In this document: positions 8,756 to 19,592 of the stretch, piece after piece
Position numbering within the stretch: position 1 is the stretch's first letter
Layout: the number at the start of each line of letters is the position of its first letter
Assembly: GCA_022539475.1 (NCBI GenBank)
Contig: VCMS01000059.1
Location: 147,056 to 211,055, forward strand
Origin: Gracilaria domingensis
Taxonomy: Eukaryota; Rhodophyta; Florideophyceae; Gracilariales; Gracilariaceae
Direction of reading: 5' to 3'
Length of the DNA stretch: 64,000 nt
Notes under the pieces: model-generated
What the model saw: the letters and a program-made list of their open reading frames with translations, nothing else
Told to the model about the DNA's origin: nothing
Databases searched by the model: none
Made by a program: the position numbers and the translations under genes

Positions 8756-10555
8756 ATGGAGGGATATAAGGAAGTCTCCCAAGACGGGTCTGCCGAGAAC
8801 TGTTCGGAGCCACCAACACCTCCGGTGTCAGTAGCGAACCTCGTCATCTCGAGCCCCTCCGCGATGTCCAACGCACCGAACGGCCCTCCGTCCTCGACGG
8901 CACGCATGCAAGTATCGAACCCGCCGTTCCGGTCTGTTCCTCTCCCGCAGTCGGCGGCTGCCTCCCAGCCGGGTTCTTCCGGACAAGATCACGCTCCAGC
9001 CCAGGCTGGTCCCGCGCCCGTGTGGGATTGGTTCAACGCCGAGATGCCAGCTACGCTGGGTGGATGGCCTACCGCAGGCGCGTTACGCATCCGGGATCCG
9101 CACCGGCACAGTTTCCTTTTTGCCCAGGCTCCCTGGTTTGACGCCGAAGCCGTTCGGGATACGGAGCTCGTCGACTCGTACGCTGTCGACGGTCAACTCC
9201 CTGGTGGGCTTCCTGCTGACGTTACCCGTTCATGGGACTGGATCGCCCGCGTTGCGGTTATACCGAGCTGCCTGTTTGTAGGTCGAAACGAGACGAGACA
9301 ATTCGCTCGCAATGAGATGGCCCGCATTGGGTACGCGCGACACTTCCGAGCTCCGAACGAACATCCGGTGCCGGCACAGTACCAGTACGATGTGGCACGT
9401 TACCGAACTTTCGGCGAGGTCGGCTACGGCGACCATCTAGCCAACGCGTTGGACGAAATTGACCGATATTCGGATACCGTTCAGCCGCAGCAGGAGTTGA
9501 TCCTGTGGGCGCGGCCGATCCTTCGCGCCGAGTTCCGGTTCCTTCGCCGTCCTGGACGGTCTCAATTTCATGAAGGCCTCCGCTTCGAGAGGAAATGGCG
9601 TTCCCGCTTCGGGGTACTGGTGCCGTACCAGTGCACGGAGGTGGAACGCATTGCGCGTCATTCCCATACTGGGCGATACCTGCCGCTGCCGTCATTCTGG
9701 CCTGCGGTCGAAGTCCCACGAGAGTGTCACGTAGAGCTACCGCCCTGCCTAACTTACATAGGCTCGTACTTCATGAATGATCCGCCTCGCGGCCTGTGGA
9801 GCATCCTGGCAACAGAATGGACCGTCCGCGTTGCGGCTTTCCTCCTCATCGAGGCATATGACTCATACCGAGTTTGGTTCATCCCGGAACTCATCCGGCA
9901 AGCGATCCGAGCGTTGGATCTCTCCGAAGTGCTCGGCTCGGTCCGCAATGCGCGCGAAGCCACCGCGTTGGTGGACGTCATTGACCAGATTGACTGGAAT
10001 GAGGTGCCTGCTAGTCAGGTTTCCGACGGGGTCCGTCGGCAGTCGGACCGTTCCCCCGGACGGAACGTCAACGCCGGCGACTTCGTATACTTTGACCCAT
10101 GGATTTGGGAGGTAATTGGTCCCGCTGAGGCGGCTGGTCGCCGCCGAGAGGAGCGATATATCCCGGAAGGGCACCCGCGTGGGTTCGTATACGTCGACGA
10201 TGACGGTGATGACCCTGCAGAGGGAGGAAGTCCCATGGATGAGGGGAGCCCAGTGGGGGTTGCCTCGGAGCCCGACGCTACGGGAGATGACGACGAAGTC
10301 GTGATCGTTGACCCGCCCGCTGTAGCGGCTCCCGCTCCGACCGGCCCGTGGGCTCAGGATGTAGCATCCGCCGTGGGCGGCAGTTCTTCTCTCACTCCGC
10401 GAGCGGCGGTCATTCGCGACTTCCTTCGAGGCGTGGGAGTGGCCGTTCCCGATACGGTGACCGACGAGTCGGAGTTGCAGGCAATAGCGGCACAGCGCTT
10501 CTCCGGGGCTCCCGGTAGTGGGGGCACCCCAGGTGCTGGACCGTCCGGCGCGTAA
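8756..10555 (+). CDS. Antisense accessory protein of element B, homologous to 4275-6320
   Basis: An intact 599-codon ORF starting 38 bp inside the polypurine tract, convergent with pol. Its layout matches the element A protein: a Pro/Ser/Gln-rich start, then FAQAPWF, LPGGLP, YRTFGEVGYGDHLA, LRAEFRFLRR, ELPPCLTYIGS, WFIPE, IRALDL, FVYFDPW, IPEGHPRGFVYVDDD, an acidic Pro/Ala-rich segment and a C-terminal PRAAVIRDFL block. Identity over the central ~380 residues is roughly 40% by eye, so the two have diverged for a long time yet both stay open. In element B, gag and pol are broken and this gene is not. The family is unknown to me; a retroelement accessory or RNA/DNA-binding role is only a guess. 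Confidence 0.82.
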   Translation: MEGYKEVSQDGSAENCSEPPTPPVSVANLVISSPSAMSNAPNGPPSSTARMQVSNPPFRSVPLPQSAAASQPGSSGQDHAPAQAGPAPVWDWFNAEMPATLGGWPTAGALRIRDPHRHSFLFAQAPWFDAEAVRDTELVDSYAVDGQLPGGLPADVTRSWDWIARVAVIPSCLFVGRNETRQFARNEMARIGYARHFRAPNEHPVPAQYQYDVARYRTFGEVGYGDHLANALDEIDRYSDTVQPQQELILWARPILRAEFRFLRRPGRSQFHEGLRFERKWRSRFGVLVPYQCTEVERIARHSHTGRYLPLPSFWPAVEVPRECHVELPPCLTYIGSYFMNDPPRGLWSILATEWTVRVAAFLLIEAYDSYRVWFIPELIRQAIRALDLSEVLGSVRNAREATALVDVIDQIDWNEVPASQVSDGVRRQSDRSPGRNVNAGDFVYFDPWIWEVIGPAEAAGRRREERYIPEGHPRGFVYVDDDGDDPAEGGSPMDEGSPVGVASEPDATGDDDEVVIVDPPAVAAPAPTGPWAQDVASAVGGSSSLTPRAAVIRDFLRGVGVAVPDTVTDESELQAIAAQRFSGAPGSGGTPGAGPSGA

Positions 10556-11043
10556 TTCCCCGGCTCGCGGTCCCCGACGGGCTGCGGTAGTCCGCAATAG
10601 ACCCCGATGATGAGGGGCGACTCAATAGTTAGAGGTAAACTTCTCCAGCCGTGCTGGCTTGGCTCAACTCTTCGTCTTGCTCTCCCCCTTCTCAGTGGGC
10701 AATACCTCGTTTGAGGCTGTTGCGAATGGCCCACAAGAGAGGGGTAACTTTTCCGCACAAGCGGCTGTAGCGATAAAACTTCTTAGTCTTCCTTCCAGTG
10801 TCCTGGCTTCTTTCTTCTTTATCTTCTTCTCCACTGTAAGTGGCTTCCGCATTTCGCGGCATGTTTGTTCAGCGAAAAGCTGTCCGCTTAGAGCGGCCTG
10901 GTCCGCCTGAGGCGGCTGAGTGATCTCGAGTTAACTTCAAGTTGCATCCGCTTGACGCGGCATATTCTTGCGTAATGCAATACTGTCCGCATGACGCGGC
11001 ATATTCCGTCTGGGACGGCTGTGCTCAATAGAGACGTGGGTGG
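10556..11043. other. Element B spacer between antisense gene and pol, rich in mini-hairpins
   Basis: There is no ORF of note. A second PPT-like tract sits at about 10686-10699. A run of short hairpins follows: CCACT-GTA-AGTGG, CCGCT-TAG-AGCGG (10884-10896), CCGCC-TGA-GGCGG (10903-10915), CCGC-TTGAC-GCGG, CCGC-ATGAC-GCGG and CCGTC-TGG-GACGG. The part from about 10648 on is shared with element C (54290-54704). Confidence 0.65.
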
Positions 11044-14000
11044 TCAACCCACTTGGGCCTTGTCCAGCGTAGCCGGTATCGGTGTCCGTGTGCGACGGTG
11101 GTACTGCAAGACCTTCGAGCGAGGCAAGTGCTCAATGGGCTCGTGCGTATCCTCTGAAGAGGCGTAGCCGTACCAACGGACTCGATACAGTAGTTCCCCG
11201 TCAGGGGCGTAGCCGTGACTTATCAGACGGTCAATGACATACTCCTCATCGAGGACCTTCCGCGCAGGATGCGGCTTTGTCGATGTATCCTCTCTCGAGG
11301 TGTCGTTGTTACCTCTCCCGTCGTGGGCTTCATTGGTTACTTTCGGCTTCCGTCCTGACGGCAAGACATCCTGTACGCCAGGCGAGAGCCATTTTGACCA
11401 TGGTGTTTCCATGTCATTCCGGCTTCCAGAGTTCTGGCTTTCCTTCCCGTATTGTCGGGCTGTTACCGAGCTTCGGTGTTCTCGAATAGCGAGCTTCCGG
11501 CGTTCCGGCAAGATCTCCCGAAGTGAGGGTGAACGGTCCGCAATGCGGTGTGCCAGCGAGTGGTGCCGTGGCACGTGCCGAGGCGACGCCTTGCCAAGCA
11601 TTGCTGGCGGTGGGGCCTGCGCCGTTGCACGGCTGTGCGTTGCCGATTCAAATTCGGAATTTCCGTTTCCGGCGGCCGCAAGCCTTACAGCGGGCACGTG
11701 CCCGGCTCGTGTGTTGTCACCCTCCACTGGAGGCGGATCGCCGGCGAAGCCAGACACTTGGCGCAGCGTGCGCGCGTGTGCAGCGTTGGGCTGCTGCCCA
11801 CCTACTGTGGCATGTCGACCTGCTGTTGCGGCGGTTGCCTCCGTGTTTTCAACGGCTTCATCACTCGATGCCTCAATAAAATCTCCCGAAATCGGGTCTG
11901 CCGTAACAACACGGTCTTTCTGGACAGGCTTCTTTTCCGGTCTTCCGGCTTCTTCTGACGCGAGTGCGCTGCCGCTGCCGGGCTCCGACTGCGGCGGGCA
12001 TGTACTTTCCGCATTCGACGTGGCTGCTGCGGTGGTTACCACCCTCTTTTCCGGCGTAGCGGTCTCACGCTGCACAGCTGGGGCAGGCTCTTGTCCTTCC
12101 GTCTGTGACGGCCGTACAGTGCTATCCGCGGGCGAAGCGGCGACTTCTGCAGCAGCTACATCCTGGTGTTCTTCTGGTTCTCCGGCTTCGTGCTCCACCG
12201 AAGTGGTGCGTTCCTCTTTAGGCTTCCGCGATGACTGCGCGTTTCTCGCTTCTTTCCGAATCTTCGGCTGTACGTCGCGCGTCCGCGTGCTTTCACCACG
12301 ACTTGCGTGCGGCCCGGAGGCCTGCAAAGGCACTTCCGTCGACGACGGCGACAACGAAATCGAGCGACTTACCTCCTCCTCCCCCTCCTCAGTTGGAGCG
12401 TCGGGGGTGGTGGTGAGTATCCCCTGAGGGGCCAGTATCCGCGTGTGGACATGTGCGGCGTTCGAGACTGGCGGGTTAGCTTCCGGCTTTGCCGGCAAAT
12501 CAGCAAGTCCGCGGCTAGGATGCGGCAGGACTGACAACGAAGCGCGCTCTCCCGCTGTCGCGGCTGGGTCCACAGTAGGCGTAGCGCTGTCCGGCGTTTC
12601 CGGTTGCTTTTCCTGACGAACAGGCTGTGGCGCAGGCGTTACGCGATCGCGCGAAAAACGCTCGTGTTCACCCTCAATATCGAGGACAACCGTTGTATCG
12701 GTGATAGAAATAACCCTGTAGGGGCCGTCCGCGATAGGAGAGAGCTTATGCCTCTTCTCCTTTTCCGGGTTATAGTATTCCTTCCGTAGGAAGGCGTAGT
12801 TACCTTCCCTGATCTGAGGGGCATCCCTGCGCATTCGTGCGTCGAAATTCCGCTTGTACGCGGCTTGTGCCTTATCGATGTTTTGCCTAACTGTAGGAAT
12901 GATGTTCTTAAGCCAGGCCTTCCAGGCGTCCCTGTGTAGACGAGGCGAGGGGAACTTATCCAAAGTTGGCTGTGGCTCGATAGCCACCGAAGGTGGAACG
13001 CGTGATAGCACAAGCTCGAACGGCGAGATCTGAGTAGTGCGATGAACCTGCGTATTGTAGGCATATGTCACCGCATCGGTGTATTGATCCCACTCCGACG
13101 GATGTTCGGCAACGAATGTCCGTAATGCATTGAGCATTGTGCGGTTAAAACGTTCAACCTGCCCATTACTCTGGGGGTGGTATGTTGTCGTAAACCAGTT
13201 TTGGATCCGCAAGATGCGGCAAACGTCCTGAAAGAACTTAGCCGTAAACTGCGGTCCATTGTCCGATAACAGGTCCATCGGCGGTCCGTAGACAAAAACC
13301 CAGTGTGTAACGAAAGCTTGGGCGACCGCACTGGCGGTAACCTTCGTCAAAGGCACAGTCCGTACCAGTTTAGAAAAACGGTCGGTGATCACAAGTAGAA
13401 ACCGGTTTCCCCGGCGAGTGCGGATAAACTCGCCGAGCAAGTCAATTGCCACGAATTCAAGTGGAGCCCTAGCAGGGAAGAGTACCAACTTCTTGGAGTA
13501 CTTCCGCAGTTTGACGCGGTTCTTCGCGCAGTCAGAACATCCACGAACAGTGGCATACGCGTCGAAAGCCATTGCTGGCCAGTAAAAGTCCTTCCGTAAG
13601 GTGTAGTACAACTTCCTGCCACCAGGGTGGGCTGACAACTTCGCGTAGTGCGACAAATGCAGTACTCGTGACTGAAGTGAGTGCGGAACCACAATCTGTG
13701 GCCTGTTTCCGACGGTTAGGATTAGAAATCCTTGGTCGTTCTCGACGAAAGGCAACTGTGCTCCACCGTTTAGGCGACTACGAATCTCCGTACAAAAACG
13801 GTCGGTGTGCTGCTCCCGGATGAGTTCCTCCGGCTTGATCGGTACGAAAGAGCCCGGTTCGGGTTGCGTGTCAGACACGGCTAAAACAGCATCGTAGATG
13901 TCCCATCCTTCCGATTCTTCATCGGCATCGCTCGAGCCGTCTTCCACGAGGAAGCACGGTATCTCCAGATCATCGACTGGCGCAGCTTCAGCCGCTGTTT

Positions 14001-16448
14001 CCAAGCGGGACAGTGCATCAGCCTGAGTGTTCAGGAGTCCTTTCTTGTAACGGATTTCGAAGTCGAATTCCGACAAGCGAAGTCTCCACCGCATCAAGCG
14101 GCCAGATGGCTCTGCTATAGAGAGTAGCCAGCGTAATGCCGAATGATCGGTATGGACAATGAAGCGGGTCCCCATAAGATAGGGCCGCAGTGTCTGTAAC
14201 GCCCAGACAACTGCCAAGCACTCCTTCTCGGATACCGAGTAATTCCTCTCGTGAACGTTGAGGCTCCTTGACCAATACCCAATTGGCAATCGCTCGCCAT
14301 CATTGGTGGTCTGGAATAGGGCACAGCCGACTTGGTAGTCGCTCGCATCCGTATCTACTGCATATGGCAGACCAGCCCTAGGCAGGGATAAAACAGGTGG
14401 CGATGTCACCGCGTCCACGAGCGACGAGAAAGCCGCGACCTTGCGGTCATCAAATTCTTCCAGGTCGACTGGCTGGCCTTTGCGAAGAAGCTCGTTCAGA
14501 GGTGCAGCGATATCCGCGAAGTTCGGAATGAAGCGGCGATACACATTGCACAAGCCGAGAAAAGATCGGAGTTCCGTCTGCGTCCTCGGATGCCTAGCCT
14601 CTTTGAGGGATTTCACGCGTACTTCGTCAATCGAAAGCCGTCCCGGACGGATAACATGGCCGAGATACCTGACGGTTTCGGTAAAGAACTCACACTTCTT
14701 GAGCTTGAGCGTAATGCCTGCATCGCGTAGGACTCGCATCACATCCCGTACGTGGGTCAAGTGCTCATCCAGGTTGCTGGAGTAGACAATGATGTCATCC
14801 AGGTATACCAGGCAAGTCTTCTACTTAAAGCGGGCTAGCAAAATATCCACAGCTCGTTGAAAAGTGGCTGGCGCGTTCGTTAACCCAAAGGGCATCCGAT
14901 TGAATCGGTACAATCCTTCATGACAAACGAAGGCTGTCTTGTCACGATCCTCAGCCCTCACGGGTACTTGCCAATAGCCCCAATTCGCGTCTAGGGTTGT
15001 GAACACTTTCGCGTCGCCCAATGAATCGATGCATTCATCCATTCGTGGGATAGGATACACATCCTTGACCGTAGCCGCGTTTAGCTTGCGGTAATCGATG
15101 CAAAATCGCCAAGACCCATCAGCTTTGGGCGCGAGCACCACCGGCGATGCCCAAGGTGACTGAGCCGGCTCGATAACTCCAGCGCGGAGCATCTTCTCAA
15201 CTTGAGCTTTCTCCTCCTGCCGAGCTGTCGGTCCTGCCCTGTAAGGGTGCTGTGAAATGGGCCGATTATTCGGTAGCAAATCAATCCGATGTTCGGTAAT
15301 ACCAATCTTACCCAGAGTGCCATCCCACATGGGCGTGAACTCCTCAAGCATGTGCCGCAATTTATCGCGGTGAGTCTCTGGGACATGTTCAAGATCCAGA
15401 GACTCCAGTTCCTGTACTGCCTTATCCTTCGTGTCAGCAGCACTCAGGTCCGTATCATTACTGTCCGACGAGGTCGGCATTGCCTCCTTCGACAGGCTGC
15501 GGTTATTTGCATCCGACGAAGTCGGCGTAGCATCTTCCGACGAACTGTTCGGTCCAGTCGTTTCGGAATTGTTCCGTTCCGCCTCCCCCTCCTCAGCTTC
15601 GAGGATTCCGAGAACCTCGGCAATAGAAACCTGAGTAGGCACTATAGCCGCAGGATGCGGAAGCAACGAACCAATAACTTGGCTCCTAACCAACCGTTGA
15701 GAAAAACGGCTGAAGTTCGCAACCAGCACCTGAAAAGGCTTCTCGGGTTCGACGAAAACAATCCCATTAGCGAGGGCAAGCTGATGCTTCTCCTGTAACG
15801 CAGGCAACGGTTGTACCGTTTGTAAGCCACATTGTGGGGAGGTCACAGTAACCCAGACCTGTGATTCGGCGGGATGGAAATGGGCCGAGCTACTCGGAGC
15901 TTTGTAGACTTCCGTTCATCGGCTGTAGGCTTCTGCGCAGCAGGCAATGGCACTTGCTTCTTCAGAGCCCTTCTAAGGGGTCGCCGAACGATCGGTACAG
16001 TAGTCCCATCTTCCATCTCGATGGTTCGCTTCCGCGGTCGAATTGCATCGACGAAGCGGTCACAGAAGTCGCAGCCGAGGATAACCGGCGCAGCGAGTTG
16101 CTTGCAAACCAAGAAATCGAGCTTCGCCACGTAGCGGCCAAGCCTGACGAGCAGGTCTATTACTCCCACAGTCGAAAGTGGCCGATTGTTCGCATCCGCT
16201 ATATCAATCTGCGGCGCCGCACGAACGCGAGACCGCAAGTGCGGCGGAATCATAGACTCAACCAAAAAGTTTGGCCCAGCTCCTGTATCGAGCACGGACA
16301 ACTGCCGAACCATGTACTGGTCGGAAACACCTAGGTCGGCGTAAACTTTGTAGTTACGTTTCGCCATGACCAGGACTCTATCCGGGAACCGGCTGTTCTT
16401 AGACCGTATCCACGGGCGACGCAAGACACCAAGGTGCTCAGAGTCCAC
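11044..16448 (-). pseudogene. pol: Pol of element B: protease-RT-RNase H-integrase-chromodomain, broken
   Basis: The order is protease (LDTGAG), reverse transcriptase (FCIDYRKLN, YLDDIIVYS), RNase H, HHCC integrase (DLLGEF, SDNGPQF, NGQVERFN), a long variable linker, and a chromodomain (YVIDRLISHGY, YRVRWYGYAS). Compared with the intact copy in element C there are two breaks: a missing base near 15869 just after the protease, and a Trp-to-stop change at 14821-14823 three codons before the CLVYLDD block. Open segments are 16448-15843, 15846-14821 and 14760-11044. From about 12650 upward it is nearly identical to C; the linker (11.2-12.6 kb) is much more diverged. Confidence 0.93.
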
Positions 16449-16562
16449 GTCTGTAGTGGCCAGTTTCCTCGAAAGGATTGTGACCGGGGAGCGAGGCTTC
16501 GCAGCCTCAGGCGCACTAAACCCCGTCGCTGAGGGCGCCTCTCCATTGCTGGAGGCTCCCTT

Positions 16563-16579
16563 GCTCAGTTTTTCTGAGC
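16563..16579 (-). promoter_or_regulatory. Hairpin over the gag stop, possible -1 frameshift site (element B)
   Basis: On the minus strand the stop of gag lies inside GCTCAG-AAAAA-CTGAGC, a 6-bp stem with an A5 loop. pol is open in the -1 frame across it, so a slip on the A run would give Gag-Pol. The A run is not a perfect X-XXY-YYZ site. The identical element is at 60234-60250. Confidence 0.5.
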
Positions 16580-18571
16580 GTCGCCGCCAATCTGCGGAGG
16601 TTGCGGTTCCGCAGGGGCGGCTACAGTTCCACCATTCGATGGCACCGTTTCCTGGTTTCCAGGCTGAGTCTCCGCCTTCGCACGAAGGTACGATTTGTCG
16701 GGAACACGTTCCCGCTCGGCGGGCGTCAACGACTCATACTGAGGCACTATCTTCGCCATATCCCGTATGGGCATTAAGCAATTCGGAGCGATGTGCCCTG
16801 GCCTGTAACAGGTATGACAAATAAGGTGACGAAGAAGATCCGCGTTGGGCGGCCGGCGCTCCTGTCGAGGAGGATACGGGTCCCTCCATCCAGGGCGTTG
16901 GCTTCGATATCCGCCAGAGTGCGGCACGGGCAATGCCGGGACTTGACGTCCGGCGTACAGAGCGGGGTCTGCATCCACTGTAGACTGCTCCGTCGTCGAC
17001 GGCAATTCCGAACTCGGCATTGAACCATCGTCCTGTAACAGGTGCAGGTTATCATAACCCCCTTGAACAGAACCTCGCGAATGAGGCAGTGAGGAGTCTC
17101 GGCCTTCTACATGAAGGAGTCGGCGCGTGCGCGCCTTGATGCCAGTGCGTGCTCGAGCTGCATCTCCCTCCGCTTGGGCAAATTGAACGAGTCCAGATAG
17201 GTAATCCGGCGTTTGTTCTCCCGATAATGGGCTACCAACGTCCGAATTGATCGGTCCAGTCCATCAACAAACATCGTACACCGCTCGGCTGCGGAGAACA
17301 CGTTGCACATCTGTGGAAAGCCTTATTGAGGCGGGTCGAATAAACGGTTTCCGACTCTTCGGCTCCTTGCTTCGTGTCTCGTAGCGCGAGTATGGCACCT
17401 TGTATCGCATTGCCTGTCGCGTAAGAGCGCAGGAGATATTGTACCGCTTCCGGCCAGCACGTAACTCCTCCTTCGGAGGCGCGAGACGACCCACGAACCG
17501 AATTGAATTGATCTTCGGCTACACCCGTCAAAAAGTACGGCAGCGCGATGTAGGCCTGTGCCTCACTCATCCGAAGTACATCGGCTTCCGCTACGAAGCG
17601 GCTAAGAAAATCCAAGACCAGAATTGGATCTTCCCCAGAGAACTTGTGGGGCTTTAGCGTGAGCTCCATTTGTCGGAGATGATTTCGCACTTTGCCAGTC
17701 CCACGTGGGGTCCTCTGTGGCGTCGTGTCATCAAGCCGATAATATCGGTAAGATAGCAGCTTCCGATACAGTAAGTTTGTCGGCTTCAACTCCTTCAATC
17801 CGAGGTGTCTCCGTCCTTTGTACGGCCTCGTGCAACGCCAGAAGTGGCTTCAGTAGCCCGCGAACGGGATGCACGATAGCGAGAGCGCTCTTCCGCGCTG
17901 TCCGAAGAGTCGGTAGACGATCCCTTTTTGGGGCCCTCCTCATCAGAAGAGGATGAAGAAGACGAGTCAGACTCAACCTTGACCTTCTTCTTTGCCGGAC
18001 GATCCCGGGAACGGCGCGAGTGCTGAGAACCCTCAGAAACCGGGGCTCCCGGCGCAACAGCATCAGATACGATGATTTGCTCGACCGTCTCCAGACGGGT
18101 AGCCAGGCGGTCCAGGCGTGCGGCAGCCTGCTCGTGCAGACCAGCCGACACCTGTCGGTGTTCCATAATCTGGTTGACATCAGACCGTAAAACACGGACG
18201 TCGCTCGAAACATCCCGGACACCGGCTTCATCGAGCCGTTGCCGGAGCTTCGTAATATCCCGGATGAGGCCCACTTGGGAGTTCTGCAGGATGCGAACCT
18301 GAGCCTCTAATTCACGGAGGGTATACTCGTCGGACCGCGACGACATAACGTCAACCGCTGCGGCGGCATCAGCCGCAGGTGCGGTTTCAGTTGGCCCACG
18401 AGTGGGTGGGGTCCCGTTATCAGAACGGCGGCCCCGGGAAGCCGGTTTCGGGTCGCCATTGCCTGGGACCTCCAGTGCGTCCTTCGGCAACGGAGGCAAA
18501 CTTGCCGGCAAGCCGGACGAACCGGGCACAGAAGCGGCACGTGGCGCGCCACTCCTGCGACGGGAGGACAT
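16565..18571 (-). pseudogene. gag: Gag of element B, broken by three frameshifts
   Basis: The first ATG is at 18571. The N-terminal ~260 residues hold a basic start, a probable coiled coil (LRELEAQVRILQN, LRQRLDEAG, LDRLATRLETVEQII) and a KKKVKVES-(S)n-DEEGPKK stretch. A capsid-like part follows (LLYRKLLSYRYYRL, LDFLSRFVAEADVLRM). The C-terminus has a CCHC zinc knuckle (CHTCYRPGHIAPNC). Relative to C, single bases are missing near 17820, 17306 and 17191, so the ORF is split. The length without breaks is about 670 residues. Confidence 0.88.
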
Positions 18572-18718
18572 CGTTCACCGACACAGTCGGCCAATGGGCA
18601 ACCAAAACAACTTCCGAAAACGGACAATGAGAGAACCGTAAGAACGGATATTCCCAACTATCTGGGCTCTAATCAAACGAACCAGCTCCAACGATTGTTG
18701 GCCAATAAAGCCGATTCT

Positions 18719-18732
18719 AAGTCGGGAGACCA
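18719..18732 (-). other. Primer-binding site of element B
   Basis: Three bases after the 5' LTR the minus strand reads TGGTCTCCCGACTT. A start with TGG pairs with the CCA end of a tRNA. I cannot name the tRNA from memory with certainty. Confidence 0.65.
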
Positions 18733-18735
18733 GTT

Positions 18736-19592
18736 TGTGGTGCAAAACCCTTGACGGGAAAACAGCAAACCGCGTCGCGGACGAGCACCTCAGGGTGTTC
18801 AGGCCCTGCTCCCTGTGAAGGGCAGTCGAGCGGCAGAACCCTCCGATAGGGCCAACACGAGCCGGGTGTAAATCCGGGTGGCCCCGATCTGGGCGTGCAG
18901 TCGGAGGTAGAAGGGGTAGAATCGGCGTAGGTATCCGGATGGTTCCGGCGAGCCACAGCGAGTGGGGGTATCCAGCCCAACGGTATGGGACGACAAAAGA
19001 TCAACAAACGAGCCGCACTGCGGGGCACTGACTCGCGATAAGCGGGAAAACTCCCGAGACAAATAAAACAAACCTACAATGTAGGGCAGAGTAGCGAAAG
19101 CCGTAAGACGGAAATGAAAACAATAAAATAGATAAGAAAAGTGCCGTGACGACGGATTAGTACTCCTCAGGGACGGAGGTTGGTTGATCAGCCCGGAATT
19201 GCGGCGGTATTCCCCAGGATGGGGCTGGTGACCGTGCGCAAGCGGCAAGAAGATCAGAGCCAAAGGCCTCGTTGAGGTTTACTTCCCGTACAGTGGCGGC
19301 AAGTGCCGCCACTTATATACGGCACTTGAAAATATCAATTAAAATATCTAACTATCCGGCGCTGCCGGCCAATACACTACAGGTGTGCAACCGTGGCAGG
19401 CTTGCCACGGCGCACCCGCTATCGGGTCAACTTGGCACACGTGTGCAGAAATACTACCCTTCCTAGGCATAACCCAAAATAGGGCACTACCCCAGTAGCC
19501 TCTCATAACCTGAGGTGTCGAAGCCGATGACGGATCAACAAACTATGAAAAGCACCTCAGTGCATCCCCACAAAAGGGCGTTTTGCTCTACA
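18736..19592 (-). repeat. 5' LTR of element B (857 bp), probably chimeric
   Basis: It has the same length as the 3' LTR, with one base different near its outer (U3) end at 19559. The right flank is GTTTG, whose complement CAAAC is also the right flank of the lone LTR at 46835-47691. The inversion breakpoint most likely lies in this LTR, between about 19135 and 19559. Confidence 0.9.

Larger units (their letters stand above)
7846..19592 (-). mobile_element. Complete Ty3/gypsy chromovirus (element B), LTR to LTR
   Basis: Read on the minus strand, the order is: 5' LTR (19592-18736), primer-binding site, gag, pol with protease, RT, RNase H, integrase and chromodomain, a gene on the opposite strand (8756-10555), polypurine tract, 3' LTR (8702-7846). 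Total length is 11,747 bp. gag and pol carry four single-base deletions and one stop relative to element C. The flanking 5-mers do not match each other (CCTCT left, GTTTG right); both match, in swapped form, the flanks of the lone LTR at 46835-47691. Confidence 0.93.

Noticed and set aside
11234-12427. 397-codon plus-strand ORF opposite the pol linker of element B
   Set aside because: Shadow of the Ser/Pro/Glu-rich minus-strand coding sequence. Element C has the matching strand broken into short pieces, so it is not conserved.
7846-19592. Reading element B's unequal flanks as simple loss of the target-site duplication
   Set aside because: The same two 5-mers appear, exchanged and inverted, at the lone LTR, and both junctions rejoin split genes; chance loss does not explain this.
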